Shown in pieces: positions 9,001-17,160 of a stretch of DNA of 64,000 nt. This stretch comes from Chloroflexota bacterium (GTDB lineage Bacteria; Chloroflexota; Anaerolineae; Promineifilales; Promineifilaceae), in assembly GCA_009937635.1 (NCBI GenBank), contig JAACFF010000001.1, positions 1-64,000 of the forward strand, given 5' to 3'. Numbering within the stretch: the stretch's first letter is position 1; each line of letters begins with the position of its first letter. A program made the position numbers and the translations under genes. Below the pieces are notes generated by a model. It saw only the letters and a list, made by a program, of their open reading frames with translations, searched no databases and was not told the DNA's origin.

Positions 9001-9659
9001 ATGGTTTGCGCGTGGGTGGCCCTGGTTATCTGGATGAACTCATTGACTACCTGGAGCAGGCCCAGGCTTTAATGGCCGAACACCGCTATCCAAATCGCCC
9101 TGATCAGATTCAGATCATCAGCTTGTTGGCCCAGGTCCGGTTCAGGCGCAAGGAGTGGGAACTCGCCAGGCAGGTGGCCGCAAGGGCGGTTGAACTTATC
9201 GCTTCCGAATGGCCACCCAGCACTTTTTACACTTTTGAAGCTTACGCGGGAATTCCGGTGGTCTACATGGGCTTGTGGCAGGCGGCAGAGAGAGGCCACT
9301 ATGTAGCACCGGCGCATGAATCTTATAGGAAGCTGGCCTTGAAGGCGTGCCGGCGTTTACATAGTTTTGCACGCGTCTTTCCCATCGCCAAACCGAGAGC
9401 GTGGCTCTGGCAGGGCGCTTACGAGTGGCTGGTGAATAGGCGCGGTAAAGCGCACAAATTGTGGCAGAGGAGTCTGGATCAGGCTGAACGTCTGAATATG
9501 CCTTATGATCTGGGGCTGGCTCATTATGAGATCGGCCGTCACTTGCCCGTAAGCGATCCAACTAAGCAGGAGCATTTGCGGCATGCTGAACAGATCTTTT
9601 CCCAATTGGGCGCGGCTTGGGACCTGGAGCGAGCACAGAATACCCTGGGACAAGGGTGA
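6069..9659 (+). CDS. class III nucleotide cyclase fused to STAND-type AAA ATPase and TPRs (copy 2)
   Basis: The 1196-residue tandem paralogue has the same order of domains as the gene before it and long near-identical stretches in the cyclase part (for example AEKLDPETWAEIMDEAF). Cyclase metal residues are kept (FCDVAGST, IGDAVLAFFG), as are the Asn and Arg in VNLATRI. Walker A is GEAGIGKS and Walker B is LVLVFEDFQWVD, followed by GNPFFLEEI. The TPR half (about 640-1196) is far more diverged from copy 1 than the catalytic parts, which suggests that the two copies sense different inputs with a common output. The 167-base gap between them shows no terminator, so co-transcription is possible. 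No strong ribosome binding site is visible before the ATG. Confidence 0.85.
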   Translation: MSEQVQLEKAIAAVEAQRASLGDTAVDAVLDGLRRKLASLEAADHQPLKETVEQTSASERRIVTVLFCDVAGSTSLAEKLDPETWAEIMDEAFEYLTEPVDRFGGTVAQLIGDAVLAFFGAPVAHEDDPERAILAGLAIFENIQTFREKLRRDQGMDFDVRVGINTGLVVTGKIGSKLHEGYTALGDAVNLATRIEATAQPGTVQVSEHTHKMAAQLFEFEEAGGIDIEGKKARLRTYRVLGRKRETGESRGLAPYGVASSLIGRDTELKSAQAAIGRLLSGRGGIIIINGEAGIGKSRLVHELRKQSQGESLTWLNGRTLSYGESISYRPIQGILRQYSGIGDEDSESEAWGKLEESVQNLFAEGSPVILPYLASLMTIEAQGDYVERVRFLDGEAMRDQILVASRRFFERLAVARPLVLVFEDFQWVDASSARLLERLLPLTARVSLLICCVSRLDTNPTSAQLGQIIKQDYAGQIITLSPLSKVDSAQLVSTLLENDELSARTREMIVQKADGNPFFLEEIIRDLIDEGALVLDADGGRWRATARIETINIPDTIQGVITARIDRLDKGVKRVLRAAAVIGQSFRVQVLSAVLKAEQALDQQLAVLQTAELIRVKQTLPELEYIFRNGLAQEATYQSILLQTRRRLHARVGQAIESLFADRLEEFYGLLAYHYAQAEAWEPAQGYLLKAGDQAGQVAASAEALTHYRRALKAYENVFGQNWDPLQRATLARKMGEAYYGLGQLAESREFFQNALALLDRPLPQSRLGLLTGVLRQIGRQATHRFWPSRFVARAPAEKREALREVVRSYERLGVIFYIEGEAASSIYAFLRSLNLAEPAGPSPELARAYANNVIASGLIPPLRFMADQYSQLALEIARKGEDLAALAWVWQLTGIYCTGIGRWQAAIDAEEQAADINKRIGRLRWREESVGILAQVLHISGDYTRSRELYLEMTTSSQERGDRQTQVWALAGRVENGLRVGGPGYLDELIDYLEQAQALMAEHRYPNRPDQIQIISLLAQVRFRRKEWELARQVAARAVELIASEWPPSTFYTFEAYAGIPVVYMGLWQAAERGHYVAPAHESYRKLALKACRRLHSFARVFPIAKPRAWLWQGAYEWLVNRRGKAHKLWQRSLDQAERLNMPYDLGLAHYEIGRHLPVSDPTKQEHLRHAEQIFSQLGAAWDLERAQNTLGQG

Positions 9660-9761
9660 ATACAGTAGCCAGTGATCGTCTTGATAATTAGTAAACGCAT
9701 TCTTGTTTCCCAGTTGTCTATTCAAAATACGTGGTAATCAGCGGGAGCGTGACCTATTGGA

Positions 9762-10613
9762 TCACGAGCCAGGCGGCTCTTCACCAGACAATGCCCTTGC
9801 CTTAAACGTTTCATAGACACCTATCAGACTAAGCAGTAACAGAATCAAGATGTAAAGCCAGGATGATGGTTTGTCCAAGGCGAGTTCGCTTCCGTAGCGA
9901 GCTAGGGCCAGGAGCTGTAGTAGAGAAAAGGCAACCAAACTGGCCATGATGGAACGCACGCGTAACCGGTCGTTTTCCCATGCAGCTTGCCCGGTGACGA
10001 TGCCAAGGCCGATTAACCAGGCCCCAATGGCGCGTCCGGTAAGCGCTGAGAGCCCCCATGGCCAAAGAGGAGCCACTGTCAGCGGAGCGACGAGCAAACT
10101 GGCGCCGATCAGCAGAAAAAGCCCGGCAAGTACAATCAGCAGTATATGCACCCAACGGGCCAGCGGGAAGCGGCGCGGTGGGTCTATGCCGGGTGCACGT
10201 ACCTGTAGTATGAAGAGAACGGTCAAGATCACGGGGACGGACACATAGACGATAAGCCAGAACCAGGTGCCAGCGCGAGTGATGGGCAATGGTGCGTTGA
10301 AGTGAAACTTGTCGATGTGCATTAGGGTGACGATTAGGGTCAGAAAGGTAAAGATGGTGACAGCGGGGATGGAGGGGCGGCTGTTGATCCACAGGCGTTC
10401 ACGACCCGAGAGGAATTCTAACACGGCCGCGCTCCAGTACGATCCACCCAAGAAAGCAGCCGTTAGCAGGGAGGCAACGGTCCAGGAGAAGTAACGATCG
10501 GTCTGGGCGGTCAGGATATAAAGGGAGAAGCCAACGGCGAAGACCAATGCACCGGCCACAAAGAGCATGATACGGGTTGTAGGCAATGTTGGGCGGTAGT
10601 TTTCTTGAGCCAT
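9762..10613 (-). CDS. integral membrane protein, about eight helices, unknown function
   Basis: The 283-residue protein is almost entirely hydrophobic, with about eight predicted membrane segments (for example MLFVAGALVFAVGFSLYIL near the N-terminus and WLYILILLLLSLIGVYETF near the C-terminus). I do not recognise a family. The ATG at 10613 (MAQENYRP) is chosen because AAGGAGG lies 8 bases upstream. The longer open frame extends into the next gene and has no start signal. It lies 85 bases downstream of the lipoprotein hydrolase on the same strand, so the two may form an operon. It converges with the cyclase pair. Confidence 0.75.
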   Translation of the reverse strand: MAQENYRPTLPTTRIMLFVAGALVFAVGFSLYILTAQTDRYFSWTVASLLTAAFLGGSYWSAAVLEFLSGRERLWINSRPSIPAVTIFTFLTLIVTLMHIDKFHFNAPLPITRAGTWFWLIVYVSVPVILTVLFILQVRAPGIDPPRRFPLARWVHILLIVLAGLFLLIGASLLVAPLTVAPLWPWGLSALTGRAIGAWLIGLGIVTGQAAWENDRLRVRSIMASLVAFSLLQLLALARYGSELALDKPSSWLYILILLLLSLIGVYETFKARALSGEEPPGS

Positions 10614-10698
10614 GGTTTTGTTCCTCCTTTTGGGTTCAATTGGCATGCGACAACTCGACATTCCCGGTACGAGTGCTGTCAGTTTATGGTGACCGACT

Positions 10699-11934
10699 TT
10701 AAGGATAAGCGCCTTTAACATGACTGTCAAAGAATTCCAGCGAGCGACCCATAGCGGTGTAGAAGTTGACGGCGATATTGTGATTGTCGCCATCGTACAA
10801 ATAAAGCTCTGAGGGCTTGCCGACTGATTCCATTTGCCCCTGTAAAAGCTCTGATACTGCCACGGGCACGATCTCGTCAGTCGTCGCATGGTGCAGTTGC
10901 AGTGGTCCGGATATCTCTTCCAGATAGGCATTGGCGGAAATCGAGTCCCAGAAGGCGGGGTTTTCTTCTGGTGACCCATATGTAGCAAAAAGGCTGTCTC
11001 TCCAACGGGTAGGCCAGCGCGTGCTCGACGGCGTGGGCCTGGGCACGAACCCTGCGGCCGATTCGCTGATAACAGAATGGGCGAACAAGTCAGGAAAAGG
11101 CCCGACCACGCCGCTCCAGATCACGCCGGCCTTGACCTCATTGGAGACGACCATGGCCCTGAGCGTAATATGCCCGCCCATGGAGTGGCCCCACATGCCG
11201 ATACGCGCTGGGTCGGCCTCCGGGTGGGTCTTGACGGCGGCCATGGCGTTGAGCACGTCGATGGTGTAGTTGGGGGTGCCATAGGCACCGCCCGCGCGCC
11301 CTTCGGAGTTGCCGTGGCCGCGATAGTCGGAGCGGAAAACGATGTAGCCATTGCTGGCGAGATAGTCGATATAGTCCAGGTAACGTTCGGTTGTGCGGTA
11401 TTCGTCGGGAGGGACGTAGCCATGGTTGAATAGGATCACGGGCCAGCCGCTCTCGGGCTTTAAGCCCCAGGGCACGGTCAGTAAGCCATAAATCTTGTTG
11501 CCTTCGGATAGATAGGAGGCGACGTAACGGCCGTAATTCTCTCCCGCTTCCAAAGTGCGCTCGATCAGTAGTTCGCTGCCGGGATAACTGTCGCGGCGCA
11601 TAACTTCGATCATGAGTGGATGTTCTGGCGCTGAAGTGGGAGTAGGCGTGGCCGTCTCAGTTGGGGGAGATGTGACCCTGGCTGTATGGGTGGCAGATGG
11701 CGTTAAGGAAGGTAAGGGAGATGGCGAAAGAGGTACGGCAGTCTCCGTGGTGACGGCTGCCAATGCATCTGGGGTGGTGGAAACAACAACGGCCGTGGCC
11801 GCGGCGTTTTCCACCACCCAGCTATCGCCTAGCTGATCATAGTTACAGCCGATCAGAATTAGGGCCAACGTAGACAGCAGGATACAAAGTATCGGGAACC
11901 TGCCAAAGAACCTCTCGCGCTGCTTTTGCTCCAT
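10699..11934 (-). CDS. secreted lipoprotein alpha/beta hydrolase (S9 peptidase/esterase-like)
   Basis: The 411-residue protein begins with a lipoprotein signal (LALILIGC, lipid cysteine at 30). A Thr/Pro/Ser-rich linker (about 45-105) leads to an alpha/beta hydrolase domain. Visible catalytic elements are the oxyanion-loop motif ILFNHGY, the nucleophile elbow GHSMGG with Ser251, Asp353 in TTDEIVPV and His385 in DGDNHN. The arrangement is that of prolyl-oligopeptidase-like or dienelactone-hydrolase-like enzymes acting outside the cell. Whether the substrate is a peptide or an ester is not visible. Its linker type, with TETATPTPTSAP, is common in Chloroflexota exported proteins and recurs in three other lipoproteins here. 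Confidence 0.85.
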   Translation of the reverse strand: MEQKQRERFFGRFPILCILLSTLALILIGCNYDQLGDSWVVENAAATAVVVSTTPDALAAVTTETAVPLSPSPLPSLTPSATHTARVTSPPTETATPTPTSAPEHPLMIEVMRRDSYPGSELLIERTLEAGENYGRYVASYLSEGNKIYGLLTVPWGLKPESGWPVILFNHGYVPPDEYRTTERYLDYIDYLASNGYIVFRSDYRGHGNSEGRAGGAYGTPNYTIDVLNAMAAVKTHPEADPARIGMWGHSMGGHITLRAMVVSNEVKAGVIWSGVVGPFPDLFAHSVISESAAGFVPRPTPSSTRWPTRWRDSLFATYGSPEENPAFWDSISANAYLEEISGPLQLHHATTDEIVPVAVSELLQGQMESVGKPSELYLYDGDNHNIAVNFYTAMGRSLEFFDSHVKGAYP

Positions 11935-12009
11935 CGACGGTGATCATAACAGATATGCACTCTCTTTTGCCACAAGCTGAACGAACTGAAGCCCGATTTA
12001 CCTTTCAGT

Positions 12010-12489
12010 TTATTCGGAGCCTTGATAATTGATGTCGACCGCATGGGTTTCCGTTAAAACATCCAAAAAATGGAGATCTAGATCAAGATCAAACTCATGG
12101 GTGCCTCCGTTTTTCAGGTTCAAGACAACGCTGTAATCACCCCTCGGATTACTTTGCAAGGTCAGAAAACCCGGATCTGCGGATACCAAAGGCGCGTAAA
12201 GAATATCAAAAGTCTAATCTGTCCCGAATTGGCCTGGCGACACGCGGCCACGTTCGAACTTGATGTTTCTCACCGCAAGTCGCCCTTGGCCGTCTACGGT
12301 TCCATCCTCATATATGGCGACATCCATTTGGAATAGATCATCCATGCCATTATCATTGATATCCAAATTAACGCGCTGCTTTGGCACTGATAACTCTGCT
12401 ATTTTCTCGGCGGCTAAGAGTTCTCCTCCCAGCCAGAAGATCATCAATGTTGCCATCAAAACAGGAATTAGAATTCTTAATTTTTTCAT
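12010..12489 (-). pseudogene. secreted protein gene split by an in-frame TAG
   Basis: From ATG 12489 (ribosome binding site GGAG) the frame encodes a signal peptide (MKKLRILIPVLMATLMIFWL) and a short beta-rich part ending FGTD. It then meets TAG at 12214-12216. The same frame continues without a shift for 67 sense codons (TFDILYAPLVSADPG ... DVLTETHAVDINYQGSE) to TAA at 12010. Both halves have similar beta-rich, Asp/Asn-containing composition, so this is probably one gene of 159 residues with a single nonsense change. Alternatives are a sequence error or a functional 91-residue product. The family is not recognised; repeated DLDLDLH and LDINDNGMDD patterns suggest a small extracellular domain. 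Confidence 0.6.
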
Positions 12490-12523
12490 GATTAATCTCC
12501 AAGTCTTAAAGATGCAAATCCTA

Positions 12524-12931
12524 CTAGCTATAAGGCGCGGTGAGCTCTAACTGGATGTTATCCGGGTCTCGTACGGCCATGACATAGATACCAAAGCCCG
12601 CGCCCAGATCCCGAATGTCACCGCGTGTGACCTCGTTATCATCCAGGAATGTCGCCGCCGCTTCCAGTTCGGCCAGTCCGGCGACGCTAAGACTGACATG
12701 GTCCAGACCGATGCGATTTTCATTAAAACGATCGTCTTTGACGGCCTGAGATAGATCAGGGGGCGGCGTCAAAACCAGGAGTAGGCTGCCGTTGCTGAGA
12801 GCGACTCGAGGATCGAACTCAACCACAACCTGAAATCCCAGGAAACGAGTATAAAACTCTGTGCTGCGTTTGACGTCTCTTACGGTCAAGGTCATGTGAT
12901 GGACACCACCGGTGCCAATTGAGTTGCTCAT
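12524..12931 (-). CDS. VOC (glyoxalase/bleomycin-resistance) family protein, copy 1
   Basis: The 135-residue VOC-fold protein has the expected metal-ligand pattern: His in GGVHHMTL, a second His in LDHVSLSV and a Glu in IQLELT. The fold hosts glyoxalases, extradiol dioxygenases and resistance proteins, and the reaction is not determinable. The start MSNSIGTGG is chosen by match with the second copy at 14663-15070; the longer frame adds ten unlikely residues. The two copies share most residues, including the identical C-terminus RDPDNIQLELTAPYS. They flank the remains of a regulator gene, which suggests a duplication. Confidence 0.8.
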   Translation of the reverse strand: MSNSIGTGGVHHMTLTVRDVKRSTEFYTRFLGFQVVVEFDPRVALSNGSLLLVLTPPPDLSQAVKDDRFNENRIGLDHVSLSVAGLAELEAAATFLDDNEVTRGDIRDLGAGFGIYVMAVRDPDNIQLELTAPYS

Positions 12932-13084
12932 CGTTATTGTCTTCCAAAAATTGTGTAACACTGTGTTATTAATATGCGCCAGTTTAGCAAGGCAAGCGTT
13001 AGCTAAGTGTCACCTAAAGCGTTAGCTGGTATGGAAAACTGTGAAATTTGGGGTTTTGCGTGAGGAGGTAGTGGAATATTTGCG

Positions 13085-14531
13085 CTAAACGGCCGTGTAC
13101 GCCAGGAAACGGCTACTTTGCTCAACATCCATCAAGCTGTCTGCAAGCTGGCGGGCTATATCACCGGCTTGCTGTTCATAAGAGGTTGCTTTGTCCGGTA
13201 TGTCTAAGGTGCGGAACAAAGATATGAGGCCTTTACTACAGTCAAGTGCCAAAGGGAGCAATCCAATTTGCTCAGCTCGAGACAGGGTTTCGCCTAGTTG
13301 AGTTTCCGCTTCAGCGAACTTTTGCTGGCCGGCTAAACAACGGCCGAATTCATAGCCCAGCGGCAATTCATGGATCAAAAGCTGGCGGCGGCGGGCTTCG
13401 TGCAAATCCTCCTCCACGGCTGATAGCGCTTCATGCCATTGGTTATTATGCTGGGCGGCGGTGACCGCGGCCGTCACGGGGATCGTCAGGGCCAGCGAGG
13501 TGCCAATATCGCCCATTGGCTCCCTGGCGTTGGCCTTCACCTGCCAACGATAACCTTCGGCGCTTTCTCCGCCTGCGAAGGCATCCAACGCCAACGCCGC
13601 TTCCAGCGCGCGGAGCATCAATGGGGCGGCTGCTTCGCTGGCAGCCAATGCTTCCCTGTGAATGGCCTCTGCTTGCCCCACCTGTCCCAAGCGGCGCCAG
13701 AGCGTGCCCAATTGCAGCGGAACGGCCGTCAGCGCCATGAGCAAGCCGACTTCATCTCCGATTCGCCGGCTTTCCTGGTAAAGTATCTGCGCACGCCCCC
13801 AATTTCCAAGCGCATCATGCACCATTCCTTGCACCCAGGAAGCATAGGCCATGTTCCAGCCATTGCCGATCTCGCGGCTCAAATTGCCTGCTTCAACCGC
13901 GAATTCCAGCGCTTTAAGATCGTTTAGAACGCTCTTGATTTCCGGCGATCGCAGCCAGGTGATTACCGGCTCAAACGACAGGCCGCCGCCGGCGTAACAA
14001 TTGGCGGTGGCTGTGGTGATGCCTAAGCGGCTCGCCCAGGTCATTAATTCTTCTGCCAGCCGTGTTTTACCGATGCCGGCCTCGCCAGTAAGGCATACAA
14101 TCATCATAACAATCGGGAAGCAAATCCCCCCGGTAGTGTGATAGCGCCGCTTCAAGGTGGGCGCGTTTCTGGCCAGGCTGCTCCATTTTGTTCGCCTGTT
14201 GTAGCGTATTTTCAAATTCCAGGACGTCTAGAGAAAAAGGTGAGTCCGGCAGCCATTGGACATGGGAACTACCTATCACGAGATAGTTTTCAGCCTCTGG
14301 CAATTTGCGCCGCAACTGGTATAAAGCCTGTCGCAGATTGCTGCGGGCGCTTGATTCAGGAATATCCGGCCAAAAGGTGAATGCAATACTTTGGCGAGAT
14401 TGCCGGGTGAGGCAGTGGAGCATTAAATAGGCGAGCAGCGACTGTTGGCGGATTTGGCTTATGCTGTCAATCTCTTGATTGCGATCAAACAGATGAAATC
14501 CGCCGAGCAACTGAATTTTAATTGATGCCAT
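13085..14531 (-). pseudogene. decayed SARP/BTAD-type regulator with AAA and TPR parts
   Basis: Pieces of one large regulator are readable in order. From ATG 14531 comes a winged-helix plus BTAD segment (MASIKIQLLGGFHLFDR ... SNLRQALYQLRRKLPEAE ... ALSHYRGDLLPDCYDD). The frame is then lost, and a P-loop piece (VCLTGEAGIGKTRLAEEL) appears in another frame. This piece breaks again after IKSVLNDL, where most of the ATPase domain is missing, and runs into a TPR-like C-terminus ending RFLAYTAV. Intact relatives are about 900-1000 residues, so at least two internal deletions and one frameshift have occurred. The remaining 376-codon frame is open but lacks the DNA-binding part and most of the ATPase. 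Confidence 0.75.
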
Positions 14532-14662
14532 CCCTGAACGATACTAATAGCAAGATCAAAATCAAATTATCTCGCTATCGTCTTCAGGTAATCAATTAAG
14601 GTGCCCTTACCGTCAGGAAGAACCAGGGCAAAGGAAACGAACGATAAAACCTGCCTGACTTA

Positions 14663-15070
14663 TTAGCTGTACGGAGCGGTAAGCTCTAGCTGGATATTAT
14701 CCGGGTCGCGTATGACCATAACGTAAATGGCGAAGCCTTCGCCTAAGTCTTTTATCTCACCGCGCGTCACGCCGTGTTCGTCTAGAAAGGCCGCCGCCGC
14801 TTCCATCTCCGCCAGGCTGGCGACACTGAGACTGACATGATCCAGACCTATGCGATTTTCGCTAAAACGATCATCTTCGATGGCCTGAGATGGATCAGGT
14901 GGCGGCGCCAGCGACAGGAGCAGGCTGCCATTGCTAAACATTTTTTTAGGGCCAAAGTCAGCCACGAACTGAAATCCCAAATAACGGGTATAGAACTCTG
15001 TACTACGATTAAGGTCGCTGACAGTAATGGCTAAATGATGTACGCCACCGGTGCTAATTGAATTACTCAT
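14663..15070 (-). CDS. VOC (glyoxalase/bleomycin-resistance) family protein, copy 2
   Basis: This 135-residue paralogue of the gene at 12524-12931 has the same metal-binding pattern (His in GGVHHLAI, His in LDHVSLSV, Glu in IQLELT) and the same last fifteen residues. Changes are concentrated between residues 30 and 55 and around 100-115. It lies directly upstream of the broken regulator on the same strand, so the regulator may once have controlled or been co-transcribed with it. A ribosome binding site (GGAGG, as CCTCC on the plus strand at 15081-15085) precedes the ATG. Reaction and substrate are unknown. Confidence 0.8.
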   Translation of the reverse strand: MSNSISTGGVHHLAITVSDLNRSTEFYTRYLGFQFVADFGPKKMFSNGSLLLSLAPPPDPSQAIEDDRFSENRIGLDHVSLSVASLAEMEAAAAFLDEHGVTRGEIKDLGEGFAIYVMVIRDPDNIQLELTAPYS

Positions 15071-15137
15071 GAAGATTGTCCTCCAAGGTGAGTGATTACT
15101 GAGTCACGATAAAAGGGTTGATCATTGCTGCCGCAAA

Positions 15138-15358
15138 TCAGGCACAATTCACAATACCCGTCGTACAATATATGATATTATTCCCTAGGCTGTCTATCAA
15201 AAAGTTTACACTATCTTTATCATTGCCGATTTCTTTCACATATGGCCAGCGCAGATCGTCCAGGCTGGCCTGGGTACCTGCAACGCCTCCGCAAGCAATT
15301 TGGCTAGCGTGGTCTTGCCGGCCATTAGCGGCCCTATCAGGATTATGTCAGACGTCAT
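15138..15358 (-). pseudogene. frameshifted remnant of a P-loop kinase (shikimate-kinase-like)
   Basis: From ATG 15358 the frame reads MTSDIILIGPLMAGKTTLAK with a Walker A motif, but it hits a stop after 40 codons. Shifting frame at the CCC run near 15271 restores a plausible continuation (SLDDLRWPYVKEIGND, then DSVNFLIDSLG) to a TGA at 15138. LDDLRW...KEIG after the P-loop helix is typical of small shikimate-kinase-like AAA kinases. The piece is only about 73 codons against some 170-190 for relatives, so it is both frameshifted and 3'-truncated. Confidence 0.6.
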
Positions 15359-15385
15359 GAGAAAATCTGCTAAACCCGGATATAG

Positions 15386-17158
15386 CTAGATCTTGGCAAC
15401 GCGCTCGACCACACGTATGGATACGGTCCGGCCCGCCCGGCGCAATTCAACCGTATCGCCATGATTAATGTTGTCGATGACATCGGCGTCAAAACGGTAG
15501 GCGTAGGGCAATCCTTCCAGCGAGCAGGCGGGGGCGCTGTGTTGGTCGATATCGGTGTTGACGATGGCCAGAGGCGCCTGGTCGCGGTAAATGAGTTCTA
15601 AGAGGACGTAGGGAGCAACGGAGGATCCGCTGCCCTTGGGGAAAATGGCGACTTTACCGGCCATGCTTTGCCCGTCTCGCGGGTGGCCCGGCTCCTCGAC
15701 GACGCCGGTCTCACGATTGACAAAACCGAGGAAGGTGATCGGCGCCTCGCTGACGAAAGCTTCACCTTGAATAGTGAAATCGCCTTGGGAGGGGAGGCCG
15801 TGGCCGGAAGAGGTGAAGGGGTTGGTGGCGAGGAGCGAGGACGGAGGAGGGAAAGGTGAGGGGTGAAGGGCGGGTGGCGAGTGGTCTGGAGAGAGGGGTG
15901 GGTCTTGTGGTTTGAATTTAAGCCGGCCGGTGGTGAGGGCTATGCAGTCGGGAAGGTTCATGACGGAGGTGGGGATGCCGTTGAGCCCTGATTTGATGTA
16001 GTGCTCCGCCTTCATAGAGTTGGTCAGAACGTGCTTGACCCATTTCTGGTCATAGGGCACGACTTCGGGGCAGGTGTTTTCCAGTAACAGCGCGCCGCTA
16101 TTGCGAATGATGGCAGCTGTGCCCGTTTTTTCGGCTATGGCTTTGTTGGCGGAGGAGGTAAATATCCAGAGCGGCGGGGGAGCACCTGGCGCTGCCGGAT
16201 CGGCGGTGACCTTTTTGCCGCGTAATAACTCGGCCGTAGCGCGCAATTCGCCCATAGATGCCTGCGGGCAGCCTATGGTGACCAGGGAAACGGCCGACTT
16301 GGGGCGCAGTTCCTTGTAGCGTTGGGCCAGTTCAGCCGGTCCGAAGGAAAGGTGGGCCTGGAAGGTGGCGGGTGGATGATCTTCCAGATAGAGCAATGGG
16401 CAGCCATAATTGGCGGCGGCGGCGGAGAGCGCCTTCTTCTGTTCGTGGCTCATCCCTGGCGGCAGTCCCATAATGGCGGGAATGGGACCATAGGGCATTT
16501 TCCAATCAGGATGGCGCTGCTTGCCAATCCAGTCGCCAAGGATGGAAAAGTCGGTGGGATCGGCCAGTTCGGCGGTGACGATCACCTGTAAATTGGGGCC
16601 TCGCGCTTCTTCGCTTAGCAGCCCGTAATAGGGGGCGTAGCCGGTGAGGGCGGAGGCCAGGGCGGACAAACCGGATTCACGATTGGTGTGCAGATCGCAG
16701 TAAGAGTTCCCGAAACAGATGGCGTTGGATTCGGCCCAGGCAGCGGTGCCCTCGGTGACCACGCCTTCCCACTCATATGGAATACAGGATTGGGTCGGCC
16801 GTACACCCAGCTTCGCATAGAGGGAAACAATCTCGTGATTGTGTTCTAAGAAATGGGGCGCTGTGATGCGCATGGCTTCAAACTGCTCTTCGTCACAGCC
16901 GGCAGAGTTGAGCGTTGTGGAGGCAGCGACTTTGGCCAAGGGGTCGCGGGTCAATTTCGCCAGGAACTGGCGTAGACCCAGTCCACCGGTAAGCGGCGAG
17001 ACGCCGGAAAGATGGGCGCTGCGAATGGGGACCAGTTTGGTCGCGCCGGCGGCAGCGGCCATGTCCAGTAACAAACGCATGCCCATTTGCTTGGCAACGC
17101 CGCGCTCACCACTTAGCATCGCTTGTTGTTCGCGGTTGAGGGGGACAGTTTCTGTCAT
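15386..17158 (-). CDS. aconitase X, large and small domains fused (candidate phosphomevalonate dehydratase)
   Basis: The 590-residue protein joins the aconitase X catalytic part (DUF521, about 1-415) to the swivelling small part (DUF126, about 459-590). Likely iron-sulfur ligands are Cys125 (SCIPYEW), Cys297 (IGCPQAS) and Cys363 (ENTCPEVV). The active-site stretch WAESNAICFGNS...HTNRESG is well kept, and the small domain has GEAFVSEAPITF, GHPRDGQS and PKGSGSS. The family includes mevalonate-5-phosphate dehydratase of archaea and hydroxyproline dehydratases of bacteria. The UbiD-like gene in the same operon favours the mevalonate-type reaction, which is an inference. The two parts are joined by an odd Pro/Ser linker (416-458). 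The start lies two bases after the stop of the stress-protein gene. Confidence 0.85.
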   Translation of the reverse strand: MTETVPLNREQQAMLSGERGVAKQMGMRLLLDMAAAAGATKLVPIRSAHLSGVSPLTGGLGLRQFLAKLTRDPLAKVAASTTLNSAGCDEEQFEAMRITAPHFLEHNHEIVSLYAKLGVRPTQSCIPYEWEGVVTEGTAAWAESNAICFGNSYCDLHTNRESGLSALASALTGYAPYYGLLSEEARGPNLQVIVTAELADPTDFSILGDWIGKQRHPDWKMPYGPIPAIMGLPPGMSHEQKKALSAAAANYGCPLLYLEDHPPATFQAHLSFGPAELAQRYKELRPKSAVSLVTIGCPQASMGELRATAELLRGKKVTADPAAPGAPPPLWIFTSSANKAIAEKTGTAAIIRNSGALLLENTCPEVVPYDQKWVKHVLTNSMKAEHYIKSGLNGIPTSVMNLPDCIALTTGRLKFKPQDPPLSPDHSPPALHPSPFPPPSSLLATNPFTSSGHGLPSQGDFTIQGEAFVSEAPITFLGFVNRETGVVEEPGHPRDGQSMAGKVAIFPKGSGSSVAPYVLLELIYRDQAPLAIVNTDIDQHSAPACSLEGLPYAYRFDADVIDNINHGDTVELRRAGRTVSIRVVERVAKI

Positions 17159-17160
17159 GG

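Noticed and set aside
9762-10988. 408-codon version of the membrane protein gene
   Set aside because: The first 125 codons lie antisense-phase inside the lipoprotein hydrolase gene and have low-quality composition. A strong ribosome binding site marks the internal ATG at 10613.
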